Assembly: GCA_049889415.1 (NCBI GenBank)
Contig: JBMHDL010000003.1
Coordinates: forward strand, 248,001-312,000
Reading direction: 5' to 3'
Origin: JAYQKL01 sp049889415
GTDB taxonomy: Bacteria; Pseudomonadota; Alphaproteobacteria; RS24
Length of the DNA stretch: 64,000 nt
The position numbers and the translations under genes were made by a program. Positions within the stretch are counted from its first letter, which is position 1. Each line of letters starts with the position of its first letter. The notes under the pieces are model-generated. The model was given only the letters and a program-made list of their open reading frames with translations. It had not been told where the DNA came from and did no database searches. Positions 17,070 through 25,407 of this stretch are shown in pieces.

Positions 17070-17145
17070 ATCCCCGCACTCTTCCTGACGCCTCCTTGAC
17101 ATGACAAATGATGCAATTCTGATTGACTTTAAACACTTTCATGAA

Positions 17146-17162
17146 GAATAATCGAATTATAT
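17146..17162. promoter_or_regulatory. Palindromic operator copy 2 (GAATAATCGAATTATAT)
   Basis: In the divergent promoter between the enoyl-CoA hydratase and the second TetR gene. Right arm ATTATAT is identical to the other three copies and left-arm core ATAAT is shared with two of them. It lies 25 bases before the TetR start codon, where a repressor would block transcription. Confidence 0.6.
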
Positions 17163-17173
17163 TCGGAAATTAT
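17161..17173 (+). promoter_or_regulatory. Shared 13-mer ATTCGGAAATTAT, copy 2
   Basis: Identical to 7499-7511 and on the same strand; it begins inside the last two bases of palindrome copy 2 and ends 13 bases before the TetR start. Possible second operator or extended promoter element; function inferred. Confidence 0.35.
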
Positions 17174-17186
17174 CCTCATATATGCA

Positions 17187-17882
17187 ATGCAGACTTTAAA
17201 CGAAAAAAAGAAACTTGGTGTGGGGCGTCCGCGCGTTCTGACGGAGAAACAAATTCTTGATGCCGCCCTTGATATTGGCCTGGAACATTTGACCCTTAAA
17301 AAACTTGCAACCGCCCTCAATGCCGGCACAACGACACTTTATCAGTATTTTGACAGCCGGGAGGCACTGGTTGAAGCCGCCGCCCTGCATGCCCTGAACG
17401 GACTGCCCTTACCCGAGGACAAGGGCCAGAACTGGGTTGAATTCAGTTACGAATACATCATGTCCCTTAAGGACCTGATGGCCTTTACCCCGTCAAACAT
17501 CACGCATTATTTTAACTTTGAATATGGTTTTGAACTGCACTTCAGCTTGATTGAGCGGTTTCTGGAAAGTTTGAGTAAGCGTGGATTTGAAGCCCGCGAA
17601 GCGACACAATTATTCAACCGGCTTTCCATGGCAGCCGTTTCAGGCGCCATTGAAGACGTCCGACATCAGAAAATTGAGGACCGTAACCTGTCCATGCTCG
17701 CTGCCTATACAGAAATCATGAACGGGTTGAATAAATCCGATTTTCCTAACCTGGTCGAGGGCATGGATGTCCTGACACAAAGTGCGGAGAGTAAGTCCAA
17801 GGATTTGCTCTATTTAATTTACAAGGATACGCTTGAAAAACGTGGCGAGGATCTTTCCATGCTGGGGTTTTTGAATTCATAG
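17187..17882 (+). CDS. TetR-family transcriptional regulator
   Basis: 231 residues. The start of the DNA-binding domain is VGRPRVLTEKQILDAALDIG, with the helix-turn-helix LTLKKLATALNAGTTTLYQYFDSREAL. The C-terminal part is long and helical, as in TetR_C-type ligand domains. Only six bases separate it from the P450 gene, whose ribosome binding site begins there, so regulator and oxygenase form a unit. Palindrome copy 2 and the shared 13-mer lie immediately upstream, consistent with autoregulation. Confidence 0.9.
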   Translation: MQTLNEKKKLGVGRPRVLTEKQILDAALDIGLEHLTLKKLATALNAGTTTLYQYFDSREALVEAAALHALNGLPLPEDKGQNWVEFSYEYIMSLKDLMAFTPSNITHYFNFEYGFELHFSLIERFLESLSKRGFEAREATQLFNRLSMAAVSGAIEDVRHQKIEDRNLSMLAAYTEIMNGLNKSDFPNLVEGMDVLTQSAESKSKDLLYLIYKDTLEKRGEDLSMLGFLNS

Positions 17883-17900
17883 ACACAAATGGAGGAAACA

Positions 17901-19283
17901 ATGAACAATAAAGAGATACCTTCCGTAAAGGGTTTACCCTTCATCGGCAACACACTCGAAATGGCTGCGGATCCGGCCGCATTCTTCTTGCGGGCTTATC
18001 GGGATTACGGACCGGTATACCGGATTAACGTGTTTGGACGCAAAAACCTTGTTATTGCCGGCACGGAAGCGGCCTTGTTCATGACCATGCGTGATGGCCG
18101 AGAAAAACTGAGTTCCAAGGAATTCTGGGATGAGTTCCGTGAATATCACGGAGCGTCCAAAATGTTGAATGCGACTGACGGTGCCCTGCACCAGCAATTG
18201 CGCAAAATCATGCGGGAAGGTTTCTCTCGCGAAGCTGTCAGGGGCCGCTATCACAACCTTCAGGCCAGCATTGATGACTCGGTCAAAACCAATTGGGCCA
18301 CAGGTGAAAAAGTCCCTGTTTTACAGGCTTTCCAGTACATGATTGTTCAGGAGCTTGGAGAAATTCTGACCGGCACAGCACCTTTGGAATATGTCCGGGA
18401 CATTCGTATCAACATTTTGTTCATGCTGAATGTCTTGGTCACACGGCAGAGACCTAAATTCTTCCTGCAATCGCGCCAGTTCAAAAAAGCCAACAAACGG
18501 GTCGGCGAACTGAGCCGTCAGATGATCATGGAGTTCAAAGAGCATGCGGATAAAGGCACTTTGCCTAAAAATCTGCTCGGTGACATTATGCGGGCGCATG
18601 AAGAACATCCGGATTTGATTCCTGAGACAGATTTATCACTTCTTCTAACCGGTCCCTATGTTGCCGGTCTGGATACAGTCGCCAACACTTTGGCTGCCAC
18701 TGTTTACGGTGTCCTGAAAACACCTGGACTGCTTGAGCGGGTGCAAGCTGAAGCGGACGCCCTGTTCTCCAAGGATACTGTGACAGAAGCGGATATTAAA
18801 GACTTGCGGGTCATTGCCGGATCCATTCGAGAAGCCATGCGTTTATGGCCAATTGCTGTCGCCCAAATGCGGACATCCACCAGTGAATTCGAATTTGAAG
18901 GCTACACCATTCCAGCCGGTGAGATGATGTATGTCGCAACAAGTGTGCCGCATTTCATGGATGAATATTTCCCCGAACCGCAGAAATTTGATCCAGAGCG
19001 GTATTTTGATGAGCGGGCAGAACACAATCAGCCTGGTGTCTATTCTCCCTTCGGGCGTGGCCCACACACCTGCCTTGGTCAAAATCTAGCAGAGGTCATG
19101 ATGGGCATCACTATTGCCCGCTTGTTCCACAGGCTTGATTTATCTCTGATCAGTCCGGATTATGTGCTGGCAACCAAATCAGCCCCGACACCCGGGCCTG
19201 CCAACAGCTTTAAGGTTGTCGTCAATGGTGAGAGAAATCCCGCCAAAGACCTCGTACCCGAGCAATTAGAAGCGGCAGAATAA
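17901..19283 (+). CDS. Cytochrome P450
   Basis: 460 residues from ATG 17901, which GGAGGAA precedes; ATG 17889 would itself contain that site. The heme-binding loop is FGRGPHTCLGQ with Cys391, the K-helix ExxR is Glu311/Arg314 (REAMR), and the I-helix oxygen-binding segment is VAGLDTVANTL. There is no N-terminal membrane anchor, so it is a soluble class I enzyme needing a ferredoxin; the 2Fe-2S ferredoxin at 7115-7432 is a candidate. It probably hydroxylates the steroid skeleton or side chain. The gene ends at a strong terminator shared with the convergent SDR. Confidence 0.95.
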   Translation: MNNKEIPSVKGLPFIGNTLEMAADPAAFFLRAYRDYGPVYRINVFGRKNLVIAGTEAALFMTMRDGREKLSSKEFWDEFREYHGASKMLNATDGALHQQLRKIMREGFSREAVRGRYHNLQASIDDSVKTNWATGEKVPVLQAFQYMIVQELGEILTGTAPLEYVRDIRINILFMLNVLVTRQRPKFFLQSRQFKKANKRVGELSRQMIMEFKEHADKGTLPKNLLGDIMRAHEEHPDLIPETDLSLLLTGPYVAGLDTVANTLAATVYGVLKTPGLLERVQAEADALFSKDTVTEADIKDLRVIAGSIREAMRLWPIAVAQMRTSTSEFEFEGYTIPAGEMMYVATSVPHFMDEYFPEPQKFDPERYFDERAEHNQPGVYSPFGRGPHTCLGQNLAEVMMGITIARLFHRLDLSLISPDYVLATKSAPTPGPANSFKVVVNGERNPAKDLVPEQLEAAE

Positions 19284-19305
19284 TTATTAAAGCGGTGAAT
19301 TAAAA

Positions 19306-19335
19306 TAAAGGGCGCCCAGAGCGCCCTTTTTATTT
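19306..19335. terminator. Bidirectional rho-independent terminator
   Basis: Perfect GC-rich stem AAAGGGCGC / GCGCCCTTT around loop CCAGA, followed by a T-run on the plus strand (CTTTTTATTT) and preceded by A-rich sequence that is a T-run on the minus strand. It lies between the convergent ends of the P450 and the 3-alpha-HSD-like gene. Confidence 0.9.
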
Positions 19336-19336
19336 G

Positions 19337-20101
19337 TTAGAAACCTTGAGGGCGGATCAAAGCGTCGGTCCCGCCATCAAGCCAGAGCACGCTGCCGTGC
19401 ATATAGGCAAAATCATCCCCCATCATCAGGCAGATGACACGGGCAATTTCCTCGGGCTGTGCATAGCGCTCCAATGGGATTGGTATTTGTTTCACCCGCT
19501 CCCCAAGCTGAGGGTGGTCCCGCGAACCCGCAAATAACGGCGTTTCGGTCATGCCAGGTGCGATGGCGTTCAACCGCACACCGGCGGCTCCCCATTCCGC
19601 CGCCCGTACCCTTACGGCCCGCGACACGGCATGTTTTGACAGGCCATAGGTTGCCGCAGCCGGCAGATCGCCGATGAGTTCCATCGCTTTGTCATGGTTC
19701 CCCTCAAGCAGAGCCAGCACAATAGGGTTTTCAGTGTTATCACCCATTTGCGCCGAATTGGAGCTGACAGCCACCACTCTGGCCTGCGTGCTTTGTGACA
19801 AAGCCGGGAACAAACCGTCCAGCAAGTCAACCGTTCCGAAATAATTGACCCGGGCGACCAGTTGCCCGTCTTCCAAATGTCCGCCCAGACCGGCCGCCGT
19901 GACCAATCCGTCCAAAATCCCGTCACATTGCGACAGCACCTCCTGCACTGCCCGCGCGCGGCCTTCCGGTCTAGACAGATCAGCTTCAATATCAGCATCC
20001 CGAAGGTCGAGGCCAATAATCTCATGCCCCTGACTGGCCAATAAGCTGGCGGTTTCCCGGCCGATACCAGAGGCAGATCCCGTGATTAGAATTTTAGACA
20101 T
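19337..20101 (-). CDS. hsdA: 3-alpha-hydroxysteroid dehydrogenase-like SDR
   Basis: 254 residues from ATG 20101 (AAGGAGA upstream; the longer frame to 20266 lacks support). The whole pattern matches Comamonas 3-alpha-HSD/carbonyl reductase: ITGSASGIGRETASLLASQG, GLDLRDADIEADLS, RVNYFGTVDLLDGLFPAL, a long insertion after the Ser, active site TYGLSKHAV, then GVRLNAIAPGMTETPL and a C-terminus ending in RPQGF where Comamonas has RPTQF. That enzyme interconverts 3-alpha-hydroxy and 3-oxo steroids with NAD. It is the last gene of the leftward operon that begins with the acyl-CoA ligase at 27084. Confidence 0.87.
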   Translation of the reverse strand: MSKILITGSASGIGRETASLLASQGHEIIGLDLRDADIEADLSRPEGRARAVQEVLSQCDGILDGLVTAAGLGGHLEDGQLVARVNYFGTVDLLDGLFPALSQSTQARVVAVSSNSAQMGDNTENPIVLALLEGNHDKAMELIGDLPAAATYGLSKHAVSRAVRVRAAEWGAAGVRLNAIAPGMTETPLFAGSRDHPQLGERVKQIPIPLERYAQPEEIARVICLMMGDDFAYMHGSVLWLDGGTDALIRPQGF

Positions 20102-20111
20102 GACATTCTCC

Positions 20112-20582
20112 TTATTGATGGTCAGCCGGCAGAATTTTTGCGATGCGTTTGTCATATTTGACAAAATTGACGACAACACTTGTTTCAATCTCATTAACAT
20201 CCGGCAGGGACAAAATGTCCATGCTGGCGACATTATGAAACTGCTCCAGTGTTTCAAACAAACCAATCGCTAAAATGTCAAAATGCCCCATCTGAATGAT
20301 GACAGCTCCGATAATATCCATGGCGGCAAGTTTTTCCGCAACAGAACGAATTTGAGATGGCTCAGTCTTGATATCAATATAACCCAGCAAAGGCTTGTCT
20401 AGATGCTCAAGGTTCGTTACCGCCGTAATGCGCATCAAATTATCGCGCTCAAGGCGTTTGATGCGGGCACGAATGGTGCCCTCCGTGCAGTTCAGCTGGG
20501 ATGCCAAATTACGGTTGCTCAACCGGGCGTCCTCGGCAAGCAGGTTCATAATGTCCTTATCGAGTTCGTCAAACTGGGGCAT
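20112..20582 (-). CDS. Lrp/AsnC-family regulator, second of a tandem pair
   Basis: 156 residues. The N-terminal winged HTH is LDKDIMNLLAEDARLSNRNLASQLNCTEGTIRARIKRLE; the C-terminal RAM/ligand domain contains IIGAVIIQMGHFDILAIGLFE. Only two bases separate it from the upstream Lrp gene and no ribosome binding site is visible before its ATG, so translation is probably coupled. Lrp paralogues form octamers and sense small molecules; the pair could form mixed assemblies. Confidence 0.9.
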   Translation of the reverse strand: MPQFDELDKDIMNLLAEDARLSNRNLASQLNCTEGTIRARIKRLERDNLMRITAVTNLEHLDKPLLGYIDIKTEPSQIRSVAEKLAAMDIIGAVIIQMGHFDILAIGLFETLEQFHNVASMDILSLPDVNEIETSVVVNFVKYDKRIAKILPADHQ

Positions 20583-20584
20583 GG

Positions 20585-21055
20585 TCAGGCCGGCGCAACA
20601 TCAAACTTGAATTTCAGTATGTCCACAGCGGTAGACGGGTCAAGGGAATGCACCCCATCAACCATGGAAAGCTTTTTCAACAGCATGTCGGACAGCGAGG
20701 AAATATCCTCAAGCGCCACCAACAGCCGAATTTCGTGGCGACCTGTGCAAATTTGTGCAGATACAACCTCATCATAGGCAGCCAAATCCTCGGCGGTTTG
20801 CTCAACGCTTCGGTTTTTGACGCTCACGCCTATGGGAAGCAGAATATTATAATTCAATGCGGCAAAGTCAGAGACGGCAACGATCTTCATGGCGTCAGCT
20901 TTTTCCATACGCCTGATACGGGTTGCTACGGCAGAGGTTGAAACGCCTAGCGCATCGGCGATGCGTTGGTTGCTTGCCCGGCCGTCCGCCTTCAACATAT
21001 CAATGATGCGCAGATCAAGGTCGCTAAAATCATAAAGGTTTTTGTTTGCAGACAT
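20585..21055 (-). CDS. Lrp/AsnC-family regulator, first of a tandem pair
   Basis: 156 residues, same length as its neighbour but clearly diverged. HTH: LDLRIIDMLKADGRASNQRIADALGVSTSAVATRIRRME; ligand domain: VVSAQICTGRHEIRLLVALED. It lies between the acyl-CoA dehydrogenases and the 3-alpha-HSD-like SDR on the same strand, so these regulators are inside the catabolic operon rather than divergent from it. The effector cannot be inferred. Confidence 0.9.
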   Translation of the reverse strand: MSANKNLYDFSDLDLRIIDMLKADGRASNQRIADALGVSTSAVATRIRRMEKADAMKIVAVSDFAALNYNILLPIGVSVKNRSVEQTAEDLAAYDEVVSAQICTGRHEIRLLVALEDISSLSDMLLKKLSMVDGVHSLDPSTAVDILKFKFDVAPA

Positions 21056-21079
21056 GAGCCTCCCAACAGGCCGCTTGGC

Positions 21080-22258
21080 TTACTTGCGAATTTTAGGTTC
21101 CCGCGGCTGTCCCAAAGCATGCTCGGAAACAATGTTGCGCTGGATTTGGTTTGTTCCACCATAAATGGAATCCGCCCTGGCTTGCAAATACCAACGTGGA
21201 ATATCTTCCAACTCATAACCGCCGGAGTCCGTAACATCGCCTCTCATGCCAATGACATCCATACCCAGTTGGGTCAAATTCTTGTGCCAGGCTGACCAAT
21301 AAAGCTTATAGGTCATGGCGGCGGGTTGCAGTTGGGAATTGTCGTCATCAGACAACATCCGCAAAGCACTGTGACGCATGACTTTCAGGCCGGTATAAGC
21401 TTCGCCAATACGCTGGCGAATGAGCGGGTCGTGCATTTTTCCGTTATCACGCGCCGCCTCCACAATATGTTCAAATTCACCGATAAAGCTCATCAGCTGA
21501 CCAAGCGTGCCAACCCCGCGCTCAAACGCAAGCAGGCCCATTGCCACCATCCAGCCATTACCGACACCGCCAACAACATTTTCTTCAGCCGTTCTGGCGC
21601 CGTCAAAAAACGTCTCATTAAACTCAGCATCACCGGTGATTTGTTTGATCGGACGAATGGTAACCCCGTCCTGCTTGATCGGAACCAACAGAAAGGATAG
21701 ACCCTTTGACCCGCGTGACTCGGGGTCTGTTCGTGCCAGCACGAAAATCCAGTCGGCAAAAGTAGCCATCGAAGTCCAGATTTTCTGCCCTTCAATGACC
21801 CATTCCCCATCAACCAGAGTCGCCTTGGTCTGGATATTGGACAAATCCGATCCGGCATTCGGTTCGGAATAGCCCTGAGCCCACATGGTTTTGCCGGCGA
21901 CAATTTCCGGCAAGAAGCGTTTTTTCTGCTCCTCGGTCCCGAAATGTAGAATGGTCGGTCCGGCCAATTCCACGCCGATATGAGCAATGCGACCCGGCGC
22001 CCGTGCACGGGCATATTCCTCGGCGAAAATCACCTGTTCGGCAATTGTCGCCTCTTTGCCGCCAAATTCTTTCGGATAGCCGATGGCACTCCAGCCATCC
22101 TCCCCCATCATGCGCTCCCAAGCCAACCGCTTGTCGAGCTGCTTGGTCATTGAGCCCTCACCTTTGATGCTTGCAAACTCTCCGGATAACCGGCCTTGCA
22201 GCCAATCAACGACCTCAGCGCGGAACTGTTCCTCTTTTTCCGTAAACCCGAGTTTCAT
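21080..22258 (-). CDS. Acyl-CoA dehydrogenase, large subunit-type (steroid ACAD pair)
   Basis: 392 residues. FAD/acyl-CoA-binding motifs: MWAQGYSEPNAGSDLSNIQT, WVIEGQKIWTSMA, and C-terminal SIYGGTNQIQRNIVSEHALG. It lies 9 bases after a second, shorter ACAD. Steroid-degrading bacteria use two unlike ACAD genes side by side to build alpha2-beta2 enzymes (ChsE1/ChsE2 type) with only half the usual active sites; this pair fits that layout. Reaction: alpha,beta-dehydrogenation of a steroid side-chain or ring-derived acyl-CoA. Confidence 0.92.
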   Translation of the reverse strand: MKLGFTEKEEQFRAEVVDWLQGRLSGEFASIKGEGSMTKQLDKRLAWERMMGEDGWSAIGYPKEFGGKEATIAEQVIFAEEYARARAPGRIAHIGVELAGPTILHFGTEEQKKRFLPEIVAGKTMWAQGYSEPNAGSDLSNIQTKATLVDGEWVIEGQKIWTSMATFADWIFVLARTDPESRGSKGLSFLLVPIKQDGVTIRPIKQITGDAEFNETFFDGARTAEENVVGGVGNGWMVAMGLLAFERGVGTLGQLMSFIGEFEHIVEAARDNGKMHDPLIRQRIGEAYTGLKVMRHSALRMLSDDDNSQLQPAAMTYKLYWSAWHKNLTQLGMDVIGMRGDVTDSGGYELEDIPRWYLQARADSIYGGTNQIQRNIVSEHALGQPREPKIRK

Positions 22259-22267
22259 AAATTCCCC

Positions 22268-23377
22268 CTAAGCCGCCGTAAACACAAAGTCAGCCAGTTT
22301 TTCACGATGCATCTCGGGTGATCCTAAGATCAAAGCACTGGTGCGCGCCCGTTTGAAATACAAATGCGCCATGCATTCCCAGGTAAACCCCATGCCGCCA
22401 TGCAGTTGAATTCCATGCGCTGCATTTTTCGATAAGGCGCGTGAACAAACAATAGCCGCCGTAGATGCGGCAACAGGAATTTCTGCTTCAACTTCCTGTG
22501 CCGTACAAACCGCATACCAGGCTGCAGATTTGGCGGACTCCAACATCACCATCATGTCGGCCAGGCGATGTTTGACGGCCTGAAAACTTCCGATTGGGCG
22601 CCCGAACTGCTCCCTGTCCTTGGCATAGATGTTGGCGAGTTCCAAGGCGCCTTCAGCCGCCCCCATCTGCTCCACCGCCAACATGATGCGGGCGATATCG
22701 AGCACTTTCGCAACTTTCTCGGAATTGGAAAGAATTCGGTCTGACTCCGGTTTGACGTTTTCGAGTGAGACCTCAGAAACCGGGCGGGTCAAATCCATGG
22801 ATGTTTTCGGTGTGATAACAACGCCGTCCTGGTTCACGTCAACCAGAACCAGCACGCTTTCGGCAGCGGCATTTTCAGCCAAAACCAGCAGCGCATCGGC
22901 AAAATGACCATATTGAACCATTGATATGTCGCCGGACAGTGTTCCATCTGCGGCCAATCTCGCAGGACACCTCCCCTCGGTGAAGTGACCGGACATGTCG
23001 AGATGGGCAAAAGCCACAATCTTTTCACCGGTAATGATGTCTGGCAACCAAGCCTTTTTTTGCGCCTCCGAGCCGCACAAATCAATCCCCATACCGGACA
23101 TGATAACGGATGTCAGGAAAGGAGTTGGAACCAAATGCCGCCCAAGCGCTTCCTGAACACTTCCCAGTTCGACAAACCCCAAACCCGAGCCCCCATAAGC
23201 TTCCGCGAAAGCCGCCCCACTGAGCATCAGCTCTTTGGTCAAAAGCATCCAAGCCTCGCGGTCAAAGCCGTCATTCTCCATAACTTTGAAAAGTCTGTTG
23301 CGCTCGCCGGCTTCGCCGATAGCTGCAAATACGGTCTCGCGAATGAGGTTTTGTTCGTCAGTAAACGCAAACTGCAT
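22268..23377 (-). CDS. Acyl-CoA dehydrogenase, small subunit-type (steroid ACAD pair)
   Basis: 369 residues. Recognisable but divergent ACAD: N-terminal MQFAFTDEQNLIRETVFAAI, AAFAEAYGGSGLGFVELG, and C-terminal HGIQLHGGMGFTWECMAHLYFKRA. The central FAD-binding segment is less canonical than in its partner (AFAHLDMSGHFTEG in place of the GxSEPxAGSD motif), as expected for one subunit of a heteromeric steroid ACAD. It lies between the Rieske gene and the larger ACAD. Confidence 0.9.
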   Translation of the reverse strand: MQFAFTDEQNLIRETVFAAIGEAGERNRLFKVMENDGFDREAWMLLTKELMLSGAAFAEAYGGSGLGFVELGSVQEALGRHLVPTPFLTSVIMSGMGIDLCGSEAQKKAWLPDIITGEKIVAFAHLDMSGHFTEGRCPARLAADGTLSGDISMVQYGHFADALLVLAENAAAESVLVLVDVNQDGVVITPKTSMDLTRPVSEVSLENVKPESDRILSNSEKVAKVLDIARIMLAVEQMGAAEGALELANIYAKDREQFGRPIGSFQAVKHRLADMMVMLESAKSAAWYAVCTAQEVEAEIPVAASTAAIVCSRALSKNAAHGIQLHGGMGFTWECMAHLYFKRARTSALILGSPEMHREKLADFVFTAA

Positions 23378-23395
23378 GGCTGTCGCTCCGCAACC

Positions 23396-24520
23396 TTACT
23401 GGTTATCGCCTTCTTCAAACGAAAGATTGGACACACCATCAGCCAATTCATTTCCGGCGTAAAACTGCTCGAAATATTTTCTGAAAGGCAAAATCGGACC
23501 ATCGCCGTCGCAGATTGACGGGCGTGTCATGTATTTCTGACGGTCCCAGACGACCTTATCCTGATCAAGCTGTTTGCAGATGTCTCGGATCAATGCCTTG
23601 GACAGGTTTGCCATCGGCCCTTCAGCTTCAGCTTTGGGCTGGGTGAAGGCAAACCGCACATGAGTTTTATCACGGGCAATCGGTGTAACACCTGACACCA
23701 AAAGGGTTTCAGAGATGCCGGTAAACTTGGTCCATGACTGACCGGCGCCGACCGTGCCGTAAGAAATCATGCCGTCAACTTCACCCTTGGGCGTCCCCAT
23801 TTTGGATTTGACCGAGGCGGTCCGGCGGTGGCCGTCAAAATTCATGTCATAATTCGGCATTTCCGGAACCCCGTGAATATATTTGAAATGGGCGGAGTCG
23901 ACGCCATTTTCAGACATATTCTGGATCGGGCCATGCACAATCCATTCATGGCGCTCATAGTCCGTCCAGTCCGGACTGCCGACCTCCTCAAACACATCCA
24001 AATCATGTGACGGCGGCTCACCCTCAGGGTGATACCAGGTCCAGATGAACTTGTTGACTTCCTGAACAGGCCATTGCCGATCACACGGGCGTGCCGCTGA
24101 TGGTGGTATCCGCTCCGCATAGGGCACACCGGTGACCGCGCCCTCATCATTATAGGTCCATGCATGAAACGGGCACTCCAGATCATTGCCCTGCACACGC
24201 CCGCCATAGGCCATATTAGCCCCCAAGTGCTTGCAATAAGCATCAATGATACGGGCTTGTCCATCTTCCCCCCGCCATAACACAAGTTGCTGGCCGAAAT
24301 AATGCAACGGCTTGATTTCACCGACAGCCAGATCATCGCTGTAGTCAACAACAAACCAGCCAAATGGCATCGGCAATTTATCCAGATTGCGTTGCTCCAG
24401 AGTTGCCGCATTCTCAATATCCTGCATACGCCAGGCCCGTAAGTCGTCTCCGCGCAGGCCCTCCAAGATCTGCCATACGGCGACTGGCGGGGTGCGGGCG
24501 TCATTTACATCTTTGGTCAT
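23396..24520 (-). CDS. Rieske non-heme iron oxygenase, Neverland/DAF-36-like
   Basis: 374 residues from ATG 24520 (GGGAGAAC upstream; the stop of the preceding gene overlaps as ATGA). Rieske cluster ligands are Cys96, His98, Cys116 and His119 (AYCKHLGAN, ECPFHAW). The mononuclear iron site is Asn205/Asp208/His211/His216 in MSENGVDSAHFKYIHG. The pattern AYCKHLGANMAYGGRV...ECPFHAW...VPYAERIPP...WYHPEG strongly recalls the animal sterol C7-desaturases Neverland/DAF-36, a neighbour family of KshA. It likely hydroxylates or desaturates a sterol ring; it needs an external ferredoxin and reductase. Confidence 0.9.
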   Translation of the reverse strand: MTKDVNDARTPPVAVWQILEGLRGDDLRAWRMQDIENAATLEQRNLDKLPMPFGWFVVDYSDDLAVGEIKPLHYFGQQLVLWRGEDGQARIIDAYCKHLGANMAYGGRVQGNDLECPFHAWTYNDEGAVTGVPYAERIPPSAARPCDRQWPVQEVNKFIWTWYHPEGEPPSHDLDVFEEVGSPDWTDYERHEWIVHGPIQNMSENGVDSAHFKYIHGVPEMPNYDMNFDGHRRTASVKSKMGTPKGEVDGMISYGTVGAGQSWTKFTGISETLLVSGVTPIARDKTHVRFAFTQPKAEAEGPMANLSKALIRDICKQLDQDKVVWDRQKYMTRPSICDGDGPILPFRKYFEQFYAGNELADGVSNLSFEEGDNQ

Positions 24521-25398
24521 TCTTGTTCTCCCAGTTTGAAAACATTCATTGCATTGTCCCGAAGGAATTTCGGCCACACCTCATCCTTAAAAGGCACACT
24601 GTCCATATCGCCAAATATCCGATCCAGACTCAACCCCATCGGGAAATAGCCGCCATAAATGATTTTGCCTGACCCACGCGAGGTATTGGCATAATCAATA
24701 ATCGATTTGGGGTAAAATTTTGGTGTAAAGGCCGAGGTGGAATAATACAGATTCGGGTATTTGATCATTAGTTTGATGGCCAGATCTTCCCAAGGCTCTG
24801 CACCATGGCGCATCACGATTTTCAGCTCCGGGAAAAACCAGCAAACCTCATCTAGATGCTCAACTTTTTGTGTCGCCAGTGGTATGCGCGGCCCGGGCAC
24901 ACCGACATTGAGCAAAATTGGAATGTCCATTTCAACACAAGCGGCATAAAACGGATACATATGCGGATGATTGATGGCCACTTGCGGAACCGTACCTGCT
25001 GGAAAGACGCTGATGGCCTTGATGCCGATTTCTTTATGCAGACGTTTGATGCGGCGGATTTCGTTCATTCCCTCATTCGGGTTGACCGGCACATCGAAGA
25101 AAAAACGGTCGGGGTAATTCGCCCGCGCCTTCATCGACGTTTCATCCTCATTATATCCAACCAACGCCTTGGCAATGTTGAACCTGTCCATCTGCTCAAC
25201 CGTCCATGCCACAAAATCATCTACATTACCGGTATCCGGAATGTCTTTGAACATGTACTGTGCCGGCATTTTGAAAAGCTGGCGACTCTCCTCATCATTG
25301 AGCAGAGGGCGAAAACTCTCATACCAATCGGAATTATCCGCCTGGTTTGGGATCCCCATCATCGTATCAATCACACCAATGTCTGTTGGTCTGGGCAT
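24517..25398 (-). CDS. Amidohydrolase_2 (ACMSD-like) TIM-barrel protein with missing N-terminal metal motif
   Basis: 293 residues of the PF04909-type fold: PDRFFFDVPVNP, AISVFPAGTVPQVAINHPHMYPFYAACVEMDIPILLNVG, then KIVMRHGAEPWEDL and a C-terminal DNAMNVFKL. The usual strand-1 HxH zinc site is absent: the equivalent segment reads GVIDTMMGIP. A His survives in MRHGAEPW. It may therefore act without metal or with altered ligands, or be non-catalytic. It overlaps the Rieske gene by 4 bases, so the two are translationally coupled. Confidence 0.82.
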   Translation of the reverse strand: MPRPTDIGVIDTMMGIPNQADNSDWYESFRPLLNDEESRQLFKMPAQYMFKDIPDTGNVDDFVAWTVEQMDRFNIAKALVGYNEDETSMKARANYPDRFFFDVPVNPNEGMNEIRRIKRLHKEIGIKAISVFPAGTVPQVAINHPHMYPFYAACVEMDIPILLNVGVPGPRIPLATQKVEHLDEVCWFFPELKIVMRHGAEPWEDLAIKLMIKYPNLYYSTSAFTPKFYPKSIIDYANTSRGSGKIIYGGYFPMGLSLDRIFGDMDSVPFKDEVWPKFLRDNAMNVFKLGEQE

Positions 25399-25407
25399 AG
25401 GCTTTCC

